Part shown: positions 44,473 to 53,850 of the stretch, one piece after another | Layout of the letters: every line of letters begins with the position of its first letter | Numbering within the stretch: position 1 is the first letter of the stretch | Origin: Wolinella sp052170135 | GTDB lineage: Bacteria > Campylobacterota > Campylobacteria > Campylobacterales > Helicobacteraceae | Reading direction: 5' to 3' | Length of the DNA: 60,302 nt | Assembly (NCBI GenBank): GCA_052170135.1 | Contig: JBQNBC010000010.1 | Span: 1 to 60,302 of the forward strand | Program-made: the position numbers and the translations under genes | Notes under the pieces: model-generated | Database searches by the model: none | Told to the model about the DNA's origin: nothing | What the model saw: the letters and a program-made list of their open reading frames with translations, nothing else

Positions 44473-45655
44473 TGTAATCAGCATTTATTTTTACATACTC
44501 ATGACCAAGATCGCAGCCATATGCGACAAATCTCCCATCGCCCAATCCCAAATCACACGTAATCTTGAAACTCTCTAGTCGCATAACTCCAGCGGCACAC
44601 TCTTCGATTTGCTTGTCAAATAAAATCACACCCTTATCATACACAAGCACATCTCCAAATGAAATTCTAAGCAATCTCTCATCACACGCAATTCCGCTCG
44701 AGCCGATTGTCGATGCGATTCTTCCCCAGTTTGGATCTTCGCCAAATATAGCAGTCTTTACAAGTAGCGAGGTGGCAAGTGCCTTTGCTGCCCTTATAGC
44801 ATCACTCTCAGTCTCTGCGCCACACACTTCAAATGCTACTAGCTTATTCGCCCCCTCACCATCGCGCGCGATATCCGTAGCTAGCTTATGCATCACACGC
44901 TCAAGCGCGATAAAAAATGCCTCCTCATCATATACGCCACTTGCTTTGTTACTAAAAAGCATAACAGTATCATTCGTCGATGTATCGCCATCAACGCTAA
45001 TAGCATTAAATGTCGTGTGAGCCGCTTTTTGCAATAGTGGCTTCATACGAGATTCTGGTACTGCAGCATCAGTAGTAATAAAACATAGCATAGTAGCCAT
45101 AGCAGGATCTATCATTCCAGCACCTTTTGCCATCGCACCAATATTAAATCCTTTGCCATTTGGTAGCTCTACGCGAAATGCGACCTCTTTTGAATATGCA
45201 TCAGTCGTCATTATCGCTTCTGCTGCGCGCGCACCCTCTCTTTTCCCTAGCACAATAGAATCGAGCGAGGAAGCTATTTTGTCCTTTGGTAATCGCACAC
45301 CAATAACACCAGTAGAACTCATCATTGGATTTACAAGTGTCGAAAATCGCGCTTTTAGCCGCTCCATAAGCCACTCTATATCTTTGATTCCCTCATCGCC
45401 GGTCATTGCGTTTGCATTTTTTGAGTTTATAAGAACGAAGTTGCTATCAAAACACTCACCAAAACCCTGAAAATAGCGCACTGGTGCAGCAGCAAAGCGA
45501 TTTGTCGTGAAGATTCCTGCGACCTTAGCAGGTAGTAACGAGTGTATAAATGCAACATCAAGCTTGCCATCTTTTTTTAACCCAGCATAGAATCCATCTG
45601 CGCAAAAGCCTTCAGGCGCACAAACTCCACCATTAATAGAAAAAATATCAAACAT
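44465..45655 (-). CDS. argJ: Bifunctional glutamate N-acetyltransferase / ornithine acetyltransferase ArgJ
   Basis: 396 residues. Makes N-acetylglutamate and recycles the acetyl group from N-acetylornithine in arginine biosynthesis. Self-cleavage site MATMLCF within KGAGMIDPAMATML, with the catalytic Thr; GDTSTNDTVM and the C-terminal GRFVAYGCDLGHEYVKINADYRT region (described, not quoted in full elsewhere) are conserved. H. pylori lacks this gene and needs arginine, so its presence argues for a different, prototrophic Helicobacter. Overlaps the K+ channel gene by eight bases. Confidence 0.95.
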   Translation of the reverse strand: MFDIFSINGGVCAPEGFCADGFYAGLKKDGKLDVAFIHSLLPAKVAGIFTTNRFAAAPVRYFQGFGECFDSNFVLINSKNANAMTGDEGIKDIEWLMERLKARFSTLVNPMMSSTGVIGVRLPKDKIASSLDSIVLGKREGARAAEAIMTTDAYSKEVAFRVELPNGKGFNIGAMAKGAGMIDPAMATMLCFITTDAAVPESRMKPLLQKAAHTTFNAISVDGDTSTNDTVMLFSNKASGVYDEEAFFIALERVMHKLATDIARDGEGANKLVAFEVCGAETESDAIRAAKALATSLLVKTAIFGEDPNWGRIASTIGSSGIACDERLLRISFGDVLVYDKGVILFDKQIEECAAGVMRLESFKITCDLGLGDGRFVAYGCDLGHEYVKINADYRT

Positions 45656-46781
45656 ATTTTAGCTCCTCTGGTTTTTCTCGTTTTACAATCAATTTTTTTG
45701 TAGATCTAATCCCGCTTGAAGTGCCAATCATAAGAAGCTTGCACTCACTAGTGATGAGTGTGTCGCCTGTTGGCATCGTGATAAACTTGCCATCTTTTTG
45801 CGTTATCCCCACTACAGAGACACGCGTAACCTCACGGAAATGTGCCTCTTTTAGCTTTTTGAGCACAAGCCAGCTACTCTTTGGAACAATAACCTCTTCA
45901 AGATCGAGTGGCGTATCCTTTTTATAGACAAACTGCTCAAGCAAATTCTCCATATCTGGGCGAGTCGCCATAGCACTCACTCGTTGCGCCATCAGACGAG
46001 TAGCGGATACGACAGTATCTGAGCCAAGTTTTTTTAGTTTTTCGACATCTTCGGCATTTTCCGCACTACTTATAATATGAAAAGGTCGCCTACCAAGCTC
46101 TTTTTCAAACAGACGTACAGAGGCTATTTGAGCGATATTATCCGCGATATGTTTAGAAAATGTGATTACACATTTTGCGCTACTTAAATGACTTTTTAGC
46201 ATTGCCACTTCCGTATGCGGGTCTTCATTAATATAGTATGGATAGCGATGGCGCTGTGCGAAGTCCTCAAAATCGGGCGAAGGGTCAATGACAACAAATG
46301 GTATGTGAGCCTGTCGAAACTGTTCGGCTAGCTGAATTGTATATTCGTTGTGATAGCAGATTACGAAGTGATTCTTTAATCGCGCGACACGATAGATCAT
46401 TCTGCGCTCCTTGATAATGGCAATGAGCTTGCCACGATTTAAAACATCAATAATGCTAACAACTGAAAATGTCAGCACCGCCGAACCAGCAAGCATAAGC
46501 ATAGAGGTGAAAATCATTGTGATTCCGTTGAATTCACTCTCTTTTAGCGCACCAAATCCAGTAGTAGTAAATGTATATGAAGTCTGAAAAAAGGCCTCCA
46601 TCAGCGTATAGTCTTCTAGTACAACATATCCAAGCGTACCAACTATAATACCAAGCTGAATGAGGATAAGTGGGAATCTAAAAGGCTTCAGCTGCTCATA
46701 CAGCTCGCCCGAGAGGTCAATATCTGGCTTGGAGGACTTCTCCCAGTGGAGAAACTTCCCCAGCTTACTTAGGAGCTTCAT
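45648..46781 (-). CDS. Potassium channel protein with TrkA-N/RCK domains (KchA-like)
   Basis: 377 residues. Two membrane helices (about 35-55 and 87-112) flank a pore loop with filter TTTGFGALK, a variant of TVGYGD. The cytoplasmic part is TrkA-N (about 137-250) plus TrkA-C (about 290-370). The nucleotide-binding loop, normally GxGxxG, reads VICYHNEYT, so NAD binding is doubtful. The H. pylori homologue HpKchA is needed for K+ uptake and gastric colonisation, and it also lies next to rpmB. Confidence 0.87.
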   Translation of the reverse strand: MKLLSKLGKFLHWEKSSKPDIDLSGELYEQLKPFRFPLILIQLGIIVGTLGYVVLEDYTLMEAFFQTSYTFTTTGFGALKESEFNGITMIFTSMLMLAGSAVLTFSVVSIIDVLNRGKLIAIIKERRMIYRVARLKNHFVICYHNEYTIQLAEQFRQAHIPFVVIDPSPDFEDFAQRHRYPYYINEDPHTEVAMLKSHLSSAKCVITFSKHIADNIAQIASVRLFEKELGRRPFHIISSAENAEDVEKLKKLGSDTVVSATRLMAQRVSAMATRPDMENLLEQFVYKKDTPLDLEEVIVPKSSWLVLKKLKEAHFREVTRVSVVGITQKDGKFITMPTGDTLITSECKLLMIGTSSGIRSTKKLIVKREKPEELKYV

Positions 46782-46800
46782 AAGACCCTAACACGAGGGC

Positions 46801-46989
46801 TTATGAGTGCTTTTTCATAGTTCTAAGAGTTGATGCTGCCACTTTGATTCTTACTGTCGTACCATCGTCTAGTTTTACTCTAACCGTACGTAGATTTGGA
46901 AGTGATCGTTTCTTTGTTTTGTTGTTTGCATGGCTTACGTTGTTACCTACCATAGGACCTTTACCTGTAAAAAAACATCTCTTTGCCAT
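46801..46989 (-). CDS. rpmB: 50S ribosomal protein L28
   Basis: 62 residues with the L28 pattern: AKRCFFTGKGPMVGNNVSHA at the start, then NLRTVRVKLDDGTTVRIKV and a short basic end. Structural protein of the large subunit. Upstream of and probably co-transcribed with the K+ channel gene. Confidence 0.96.
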   Translation of the reverse strand: MAKRCFFTGKGPMVGNNVSHANNKTKKRSLPNLRTVRVKLDDGTTVRIKVAASTLRTMKKHS

Positions 46990-47050
46990 CTTAAACTGCC
47001 TTTTAAAAATTTTTGGACGGGATTGTATCTAGTTTCTGCACAAAGCTATC

Positions 47051-48019
47051 TTAAGCTTTGGCTAGCCGTTCGTTAATATCTAACACTATAGAGAATCCAT
47101 GATTCAATGCCGTAGCTATCGATCCACCTGATCTAAACAAAATATCCCCTGCTATATAAACCCCAGGGATCGAGCTCTCGTGAGACTCATCAGTCAACGG
47201 CACACCATATTCATCGATTTGAATTCCACATTTTTTCAGGAAATCAACAGGAGCCATACCACCGATGGCATAAACTACACGATCAAATACCTCAGTGCTA
47301 CCATCTGCAAACTCTACACCAGGCAATCCACTGCTATCTACGAGCCTAACGATATCCACACCAAGCTTCAGCCTAAGCGCACCACGCTCAACATACTCAT
47401 TCAAAATTTCCATATTCGACTCATTTACACGCGTAAATACATCTTTACGATAATTAAGTGTAGTCTCACCCAAGTCAGCTAGAAAATAGGCATATTCCAC
47501 AGCTGAATTCCCACCACCGACAACAAGAATCCGCTCTCTCTCTTTGCAGTTATTAACATTAAAGTTGATACGCTCCTTAATAGAACTTGGAATCTCATAA
47601 GATGGCTTATTTGGCTGCCCCATCTTGCCTATGGATATTATGACATAACGAGCCAAAATCTCCTCACCAACAGTAGTAGTAATCAAAAATAGACCATCAT
47701 CGCGCTTTTTTACAGATTCTGCTTCGGTGCTAAATCGCTCATCAATGTTATTCCCCTCAAGAATCCTGTCAAAAAGCTCCAACGTGCTCTCTTTTGTCCC
47801 ATCAACAAAGTAAATATTGCCATTTAGCTCGACTTTTTGACCCTTGTAGTCTTTATCTACACGCTTGTTATCCTTGTAAAATTTACGAATTGTCATGGAG
47901 TGCTCAACTCCCTTTTCAATCAATACAATATCTTTAATACCAAGAATCACAGCCTCAACAGCAGATGCCACACCGCCAGGTCCGCCACCAATAATCGCTA
48001 TATTGTAAATCTTTTCCAA
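47051..48019 (-). CDS. Thioredoxin-reductase-like flavoprotein without CxxC (FqrB-like)
   Basis: 322 residues. FAD-binding IIGGGPGGVASA at the N-terminus and a second dinucleotide site VVGGGNSAVEYA around 165-176, with the FAD-ribityl motif GVYIAGDILFRSGGS at the end. The CxxC redox pair of thioredoxin reductase is missing, so it is not TrxB. Closest match by memory is H. pylori FqrB (flavodoxin:NADP oxidoreductase) and the YpdA-like group. Spaced by 12 bases from ccoS. Confidence 0.72.
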   Translation of the reverse strand: MEKIYNIAIIGGGPGGVASAVEAVILGIKDIVLIEKGVEHSMTIRKFYKDNKRVDKDYKGQKVELNGNIYFVDGTKESTLELFDRILEGNNIDERFSTEAESVKKRDDGLFLITTTVGEEILARYVIISIGKMGQPNKPSYEIPSSIKERINFNVNNCKERERILVVGGGNSAVEYAYFLADLGETTLNYRKDVFTRVNESNMEILNEYVERGALRLKLGVDIVRLVDSSGLPGVEFADGSTEVFDRVVYAIGGMAPVDFLKKCGIQIDEYGVPLTDESHESSIPGVYIAGDILFRSGGSIATALNHGFSIVLDINERLAKA

Positions 48020-48031
48020 GCACGCCCTCCA

Positions 48032-48235
48032 TTAATCTTTTTTAATTTCTCGTCGCTTCTCTTCCATTGTCGCTGCCTCTCGTAGCTCCTCTTCGCCATC
48101 AAAAAGTACACCTTGGGTCATCTTTTTTTCATCATCAAATTGTCCGCTTCTAAGCCCCCACAAAAACGCGATTAGACCAAGGAATCCAATAAAAATAGAG
48201 ACGCCAAGCATAACGCCGACCATACCACTATTCAT
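48032..48235 (-). CDS. ccoS: cbb3-type cytochrome oxidase assembly protein CcoS
   Basis: 67 residues: one membrane helix (about 7-27), then the CcoS hallmark FLWGLRSGQFDDEKK and an acidic/basic tail. Required for cofactor insertion in the cbb3 terminal oxidase. Its ATG overlaps the maf stop (ATGA). Confidence 0.87.
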   Translation of the reverse strand: MNSGMVGVMLGVSIFIGFLGLIAFLWGLRSGQFDDEKKMTQGVLFDGEEELREAATMEEKRREIKKD

Positions 48236-48795
48236 TTTAGACTCTCAGTACAAGATAGAAAAAATTGTAACTTTTCTACACATAATCCCATAGCTGTACT
48301 CTCAAAACCATGCATCTCTAAAATATATGGTTTACAAAAGCCCTCAACCATGCAAGCTCCAGCTTTTCCAATCCACATTCCAGAGTTCAAATAAGATTCT
48401 AACTCATCATTAACAAAATTTGCAAATTTGTAACAAGTAGTAGATAAATCTATAATCTTCATATAAGAAACTTCAGCAATCATACAGGTAATAATAGAAA
48501 TCTCTGAGCCACTCTGAAGCCTCAAAAGCTCACGGGCATCATCTATATTGCGTGCCTTTCGTAGCGTGCGACCACCACAAGAGATGACCGTATCTGCCAC
48601 GACCAGTGGCATCTCCAAACCATATAGTTTCTTGGCACTCTCATACTTTCCAAGAGTCGCCCTGTATACAAAATCACGCGGAGAGCAAGAAATGATTCCT
48701 TCCTCATCAAATCCACTCTCGCACTGAATAAACCCGATCCCGCTTGCACTTAAAAGCTCAGCTCGAGTACGTGAACTAGAGCAGAGGCGTATCAT
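48232..48795 (-). CDS. maf: Maf-family nucleoside triphosphate pyrophosphatase
   Basis: 187 residues. N-terminal LCSSSRTRAELL corresponds to the Maf SxSxxRxxLL motif, and VADTVI carries the catalytic Asp. Family members hydrolyse dTTP/UTP and modified nucleotides. The central and C-terminal parts are more divergent than usual (GACMVEGFCKPY replaces the common AGAYAIQG-type segment). Starts within the alaS stop (TAATG). Confidence 0.85.
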   Translation of the reverse strand: MIRLCSSSRTRAELLSASGIGFIQCESGFDEEGIISCSPRDFVYRATLGKYESAKKLYGLEMPLVVADTVISCGGRTLRKARNIDDARELLRLQSGSEISIITCMIAEVSYMKIIDLSTTCYKFANFVNDELESYLNSGMWIGKAGACMVEGFCKPYILEMHGFESTAMGLCVEKLQFFLSCTESLK

Positions 48796-51362
48796 TATTT
48801 GCGCAATGCCTCTAGCGCATAGATTCTCGCATGTTTTAGGAGTTCATCTATTTTGCTGCTATCTTTACCACCAGCCTGCGCAAAATCATCTCGCCCACCG
48901 CCACCACCGCCAACAATAGGCGCAACCTCCTTAATCCATGCGCCAGCCTTTAGATTTGCACCCTTGATTCCAGCGGCTATCATCACCTTTTCATCACGCT
49001 CCTGCACAAGCAATACAGCGACATTGTCATAGCGATTTTTTATCTCATCAACACTATTTTTTATATCTCCTATACCGATTCTCTCTACTATTAATCGCAC
49101 GGAGTCAACCATCTCGCCATCGCTAATTGCACTACTCTTTGCGCTCTCTAGCGCACTTAGTTCACTCTTTAGCTCTTTTAATTGCTCCTTTAACTTTGAG
49201 ATTCCACTCATTAAATCTTTCGCTTTTAGCAATTCTTTTGCAGTGGCAATTTCACTAAGCGCACCCTTGCCATATCTATACGCAGCATCGCCACATACAG
49301 CTTCGATTCTTCTCACGCCAGCACTAACCCCACTCTCTTTTGTAATATAGAAACTTCCAATCTGTGCACTATTTTCGACATGCGTACCGCCACAAAGCTC
49401 AATACTAAAATCGCCAAAATCCACCACGCGCACCACATCACCATACTTTTCGCCAAAAAGTGCCATTGCACCACTTTTTTTTGCCTCATCTATTGGCATT
49501 TCGCGCACACGCCCTGAGACAGATAGTGATATTAGACGATTTACCTCATCTTCTATTCTCTCTAGCTCATCACCACTTAGTGCTTTAGAGTGCGAGAAGT
49601 CAAAGCGCAATCTATTTGGCTCGACTAAGCTCCCAGCTTGTGCAACATGATCCCCGAGTATCTTGCGCAATGTAGCGTGCAAAAGGTGCGTGGCCGAGTG
49701 ATGCTTTTTTGTCTCATTGCGCACACTAGAGACAAGCACATGCACATTATCCCCGACTTTTATATCCCTACGCACCTCTATTTGCGAGATATTAAGTCCA
49801 AAATATTTACGCGTACCAAGCACGACTGCAATAAGCTTCCCGTTCTCAAAAATCTCACCACTATCGCCACACTGTCCACCGCTTTCAGCATAAAGTGGCG
49901 ATTCTTTGAGCATGACATATCCAACTTCACCATTTTTAAGAGAATCGACACGCTTATAATTGCCATTTAGCAACGCAACAATAGAAGAATCGTGAGAATC
50001 ACACCCATACCCGACAAAAGAGTTAACACCAAACTCTTCCAAAAGCGCGCTAAAATCACCCTCTTTTAGCTCATCTCCGCTACCCTTCCATGCTGCTTTT
50101 GCGCGCTCTTTCTGCTCTTTCATACACTCTTCAAACAACACCAAATCAACTGCGATCCCCTTCTCTCTTAGCATATCCTCAGTCAAATCAAGCGGGAATC
50201 CAAACGTGTCATAAAGTCTAAATGCCGCCTCTCCACTAAAGATCTCTTTTGTGTTTTCAAGCTCTTTTTTAAAGACCTCCATACCGCCGGCAATAGTCGA
50301 AAAGAATCGCTCCTCCTCATCTAAAATCAAGCTCTTAATCCGCTCGCGCTTTTCATTTAGATAAGAGTAGCAACCACCCATTTCATCACAAACTACATCA
50401 GCTATTTTGTACAAAAATGGCTCACTTAGCCCAAGCAAATATCCATGTCGCACGGCACGTCGTAGGATTCTTCTTAGGACATAGCCACGCCCCTCTTTGT
50501 CAAAATTAACCCCTTGTGCCAGCAGTAGGCTAATTGCCCTAATATGATCAGCGATGACGCGATAGCTAGCACCACTCTCATATACGTATGGCTTAGCAGT
50601 TAGTTCGGCGACTTTGTTTATCATAGGCATAAAAAGCGAAGAATCAAAGTTGCTACTCTTGCCCTCTTTAAGCGCGACGACACGCTCTAGCCCCATACCT
50701 GTATCTATTGATGGCTTTGGTAGAGGCGTCAACGTCCCATCGCTACTTCGCTCATACTGCATAAAGACGAGATTCCAAATCTCTAAGAATCTATCTCCAT
50801 CACCACCAAAATAGTCCTCGCTACCATGGAACTTCTCTTCGCCCTGATCGACAAAAATCTCACTGCATGGTCCGCATGGACCTGTATCACCCATTTGCCA
50901 GAAGTTATCCTTATCACCCATGCGCTTGATTCTATCGGCACTCACATGCTTTAGCCAAAGATTAAATGCCTCATCATCACTATCGTGCACAGTAACCCAA
51001 AGCACATCTTTGGAAAATCCAAGCACATCAGTAACAAACTCCCATGCATGATCAATCGCCTGCTCTTTAAAGTAATCGCCGAAAGAGAAGTTACCAAGCA
51101 TCTCAAATAACGTATGATGGCGACTTGTATAACCTACGTTCTCTAGGTCATTGTGCTTGCCACCCGCTCTTATACAGAGCTGACAACTAGTTGCACGTCG
51201 ATTCTTTGGGGCTGGGATTTTACCAGTGAATATATCCTTAAACTGCACCATACCAGCATTTGTAAAAAGCAAAGTTGGGTCATCTGGCACAAGTGGCATA
51301 CTCTCATACACAGTGTGCCCTTTGGAGCTAAAATAGTCGAGGAAAAGCTTACGAACATCCAT
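48795..51362 (-). CDS. alaS: Alanyl-tRNA synthetase
   Basis: 855-residue class II synthetase. Catalytic domain from LFLDYFSSKGH with motif 2 region TSRHHTLFEMLGNFSFGDY; editing domain with HSATHLLHATL (HxxxH) and CGGTHV; C-terminal domain ending in a glycine-rich GGGGGGRDDFAQAGG. Charges tRNA-Ala and clears Ser/Gly mischarging. alaS-maf-ccoS appear to be one transcription unit. Confidence 0.97.
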   Translation of the reverse strand: MDVRKLFLDYFSSKGHTVYESMPLVPDDPTLLFTNAGMVQFKDIFTGKIPAPKNRRATSCQLCIRAGGKHNDLENVGYTSRHHTLFEMLGNFSFGDYFKEQAIDHAWEFVTDVLGFSKDVLWVTVHDSDDEAFNLWLKHVSADRIKRMGDKDNFWQMGDTGPCGPCSEIFVDQGEEKFHGSEDYFGGDGDRFLEIWNLVFMQYERSSDGTLTPLPKPSIDTGMGLERVVALKEGKSSNFDSSLFMPMINKVAELTAKPYVYESGASYRVIADHIRAISLLLAQGVNFDKEGRGYVLRRILRRAVRHGYLLGLSEPFLYKIADVVCDEMGGCYSYLNEKRERIKSLILDEEERFFSTIAGGMEVFKKELENTKEIFSGEAAFRLYDTFGFPLDLTEDMLREKGIAVDLVLFEECMKEQKERAKAAWKGSGDELKEGDFSALLEEFGVNSFVGYGCDSHDSSIVALLNGNYKRVDSLKNGEVGYVMLKESPLYAESGGQCGDSGEIFENGKLIAVVLGTRKYFGLNISQIEVRRDIKVGDNVHVLVSSVRNETKKHHSATHLLHATLRKILGDHVAQAGSLVEPNRLRFDFSHSKALSGDELERIEDEVNRLISLSVSGRVREMPIDEAKKSGAMALFGEKYGDVVRVVDFGDFSIELCGGTHVENSAQIGSFYITKESGVSAGVRRIEAVCGDAAYRYGKGALSEIATAKELLKAKDLMSGISKLKEQLKELKSELSALESAKSSAISDGEMVDSVRLIVERIGIGDIKNSVDEIKNRYDNVAVLLVQERDEKVMIAAGIKGANLKAGAWIKEVAPIVGGGGGGRDDFAQAGGKDSSKIDELLKHARIYALEALRK

Positions 51363-51416
51363 CGAGACAACCTTTAAAATAACGTTAAAAATAGGCGGAT
51401 TCTATCTCAACGGTCG

Positions 51417-52424
51417 TTAGCTCAATATAAAATCAACAATCTGTGCACTAGCACCCCTTTTTATACTTCTAGCAAGTCTATTGCTACGTTCGTATAGATT
51501 TTCATCTAGGATTCTTAGTAGCACATTATCATCTAACTCACCCTCGCGCACTAAAAATCCAAGCTCTCGCTCAATTATAAACCGTGCATTATGATACTGA
51601 TGGTCGCTTGCAGCATATGGATATGGGACAAAAAGACAAGGCAGGGCATTAGCACATAGCTCCCAAAGCGTGCTAGCTCCAGCGCGCGAAATCGCTAAAT
51701 CAGCCACGTGCATGCGCTCATGCAGATTCTTATCAAAAGCAAACAAATCCACGCTAATCCCCAAACGCCCATACTCGTACACTAGCTTCTCATACTCGCG
51801 CTCACCACACTGATGAGCGATACCTACTCCACGACGGTGTAGCTCTGGCGCAACTTTAAGCGCGAATGAATTTATAGCGCTAGCACCTTGCGACCCACCC
51901 AAGAATAGGACATTTTTTATCTCATCCCTTATCCTTGCACTGTCAAAAAAACAGTCGCGCACAGGATAATCAACATAAGAATCCGCCAAGTATGATGAAA
52001 AGAATCGCCTACAAAATGGTTTTAAAATACGATTTAACGTGCCGATTCTTGCGTTTTGCTCATGGATATAGAGTGGGATTCCTAGACTCAGGGCGGCAAA
52101 TGATGCTGGGGCTGCTGAGTAACCACCTACACTAATTACTCGCTCTATGCTGTGCACTTTAAGAATTGCGCGTGCGTGCCTCATGGCACTAAGCTGCTCA
52201 AATAGTGATGAAATTAGCGAGAATCCTCGCTTGTTTACCACGCCTTGAGAATCCAAAAAATATCGCGCACTAAATCGCTCCTCGCTCTCAAACCAAGATC
52301 TATCCTGCCCACGAGTCGAGCCGATGAAATATGGTGTCGCTCCACGCGCATACAACTCGTGCAAAAGAGCTTTAGCGATAGCTAGATGACCTCCTGTGCC
52401 ACCACCTGTTATTAGGATATTCAT
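51417..52424 (-). CDS. murG: UDP-GlcNAc:undecaprenyl-PP-MurNAc-pentapeptide GlcNAc transferase MurG
   Basis: 335-residue GT28 glycosyltransferase that makes lipid II on the inner membrane face. N-terminal ITGGGTGGHLAIAKAL, then HEQNARIGTLNRIL, LFLGGSQGASAIN and the donor-site segment ISRAGASTLWELC. Complete length. Precedes alaS by 54 bases. Confidence 0.95.
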   Translation of the reverse strand: MNILITGGGTGGHLAIAKALLHELYARGATPYFIGSTRGQDRSWFESEERFSARYFLDSQGVVNKRGFSLISSLFEQLSAMRHARAILKVHSIERVISVGGYSAAPASFAALSLGIPLYIHEQNARIGTLNRILKPFCRRFFSSYLADSYVDYPVRDCFFDSARIRDEIKNVLFLGGSQGASAINSFALKVAPELHRRGVGIAHQCGEREYEKLVYEYGRLGISVDLFAFDKNLHERMHVADLAISRAGASTLWELCANALPCLFVPYPYAASDHQYHNARFIIERELGFLVREGELDDNVLLRILDENLYERSNRLARSIKRGASAQIVDFILS

Positions 52425-52540
52425 ACGCTACCTTTGTAAAAAAATCATGTTATTTTATAAGATTTTACAAAAGCTGTGCGCCAATGGAGTGTTTTCTCTA
52501 TTTATGCGAGGCTTAGTTTTTTAAAAGGAGATAACAAAGA

Positions 52541-52600
52541 ATTGACATACTCCCCATAGCTAAAGTTATGGGCTTTACGACTTGGCTATAGTAAGCATAC
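52541..52600 (+). mobile_element. Orphan IS200/IS605-type right end (omega-RNA-like hairpin)
   Basis: TTGACATACTCCCC followed by CCCATAGC-TAAA-GTTATGGG (stem 52553-52572, one G-T pair) and then GCTTTACGAC. The pattern of a short GC-capped stem with a CTAAAG centre, followed by GGGCTTT, is what lies at the 3' end of tnpB/omega-RNA in IS605-family elements. No transposase or TnpB frame remains on either side; murG starts 117 bases away. The rest of the 720-base gap (52425-53144) has no ORF I can support. Confidence 0.5.
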
Positions 52601-53103
52601 GCAATGCATAATACTTGCCTTTATCCAAAAATAATCAGCACTCTTAGTACAATAAAGCTAGTGAAAGAATCCATCAAAATATAAAAGCGAGATTAAATCG
52701 CGTAACATTTCTAGAAACTTTGAACTTGCAAATTAGCTTTATAAAAGGAACAAAAGGACTATTAAGGGGTTGTACTTGTAGTGGTTTATACTTAGTTATC
52801 ATGATTTATTCATCAAGAGCGTTTTTGCCTAGGTACCCTCTCGATCTACATGGTGCTTCTTGATTTTAAGTGAAGATACTTACAATGAATCTCTCACTAT
52901 TTAGCACGATCTAGCTTCTTCATGCTCTTTGCCAGATAAGCAACAGATATATTATGATATAGCTTTATATAGATGAATTACTTTTTACGATCACATTAAA
53001 TAAGTGCAACATTACAAAATATCTACATTGCAGGGAATGCCATAGAGCTTAGCTCTGTAAAATTGAAAGATTTGAATATATACACGTTCTTTACAAAACA
53101 ACA

Positions 53104-53132
53104 AGATCAGACCGCGCACAAGGCGCAGATCT
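53104..53132 (-). terminator. Terminator after rplT
   Basis: On the minus strand AGATC/GATCT outer pairs and a GCGC/GCGC inner stem enclose CTTGT; U-rich sequence follows. It closes the thrS-infC-rpmI-rplT unit 13 bases after the rplT stop. Confidence 0.5.
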
Positions 53133-53144
53133 AGCAAGTGTAGA

Positions 53145-53498
53145 TTAAAGTGCTTTTTTAGCGACTTCTACCACTTTTGCAAAGTTCACAGGCTCATTCA
53201 TCGCCATATCAGCGAGAATCTTTCTGTCAAGCTCAATATTTGCGAGCTTTAAACCGTGCATAAACCTAGAGTAGCTAATCTCATTAATTCGGCAAGCGGC
53301 ATTAATTCTAGTAATCCAAAGACTTCGGAAGTCTCTCTTTTTCTGCTTACGGTCACGGAACGCATAGCATAGACTTCGCTCTAGTTGCTCTTTTGCTTTG
53401 CGGAAGTGTTTTCTGCGTCCACTATAAAAACCCCTAGCTAATTTTAAGACCTTCTTGTGTCTCTGTCGTCTTACAATACCAGTTTTAACTCTTGGCAT
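53145..53498 (-). CDS. rplT: 50S ribosomal protein L20
   Basis: 117 residues: MPRVKTGIVRRQRHKKVLKLA start, RGFYSGRRKHFRKAKEQ and LWITRINAACR are L20 hallmarks. Needed for early large-subunit assembly and, in other bacteria, a translational repressor of its own operon. 104 bases separate it from rpmI, containing structured RNA. Confidence 0.97.
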   Translation of the reverse strand: MPRVKTGIVRRQRHKKVLKLARGFYSGRRKHFRKAKEQLERSLCYAFRDRKQKKRDFRSLWITRINAACRINEISYSRFMHGLKLANIELDRKILADMAMNEPVNFAKVVEVAKKAL

Positions 53499-53534
53499 CT
53501 TATATCCTTTACCTTTTCAATTTTTCTTAAGGTG

Positions 53535-53572
53535 TAGTCCTAAAGGACTAAACTTTCCCTATAATCTAGGGG
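53535..53572 (-). other. Structured rpmI-rplT spacer
   Basis: A perfect 6-bp hairpin TAGTCC-(4)-GGACTA at 53535-53550 is next to a second possible stem CCCT/AGGG at 53557-53570. It lies in the leader of rplT within the operon. Confidence 0.35.
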
Positions 53573-53602
53573 ACCCAAACTCAAATGGTAGTATTCCACC
53601 AT

Positions 53603-53797
53603 CTATGCCATACAAAGTAGCTTCTTAATAGAGTCAAGGTTTGCATCATTTACATACTTTGGCTCATTAAGACCTGCTTTACGCTTTGCGCTTTTCTTGG
53701 TGAGGATATGGCTTTTAAAAGCCGGACCGCGCTTAATAAGATTCTTCTTAACTTTAAATCTCTTAGCAGCACCACGATTAGTCTTCATCTTAGGCAT
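53603..53797 (-). CDS. rpmI: 50S ribosomal protein L35
   Basis: 64 residues, very basic, with MPKMKTNRGAAKRFKVKK at the start and GPAFKSHILTKKSAKRK; standard L35. Between infC and rplT as in most bacteria. Confidence 0.96.
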   Translation of the reverse strand: MPKMKTNRGAAKRFKVKKNLIKRGPAFKSHILTKKSAKRKAGLNEPKYVNDANLDSIKKLLCMA

Positions 53798-53850
53798 GAA
53801 CGTCTTCTCCTTTCATAAGATTGATTGATTTTTATGAAGCTAAAATATCG

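Noticed and set aside
47051..48019. Thioredoxin reductase (trxB).
   Set aside because: The fold and both dinucleotide sites fit, but the CxxC redox pair is missing.
52425..53144. Intact or decayed tnpA/tnpB next to the IS605-like end.
   Set aside because: No frame of useful length and no HUH or RuvC-type motif in the gap.
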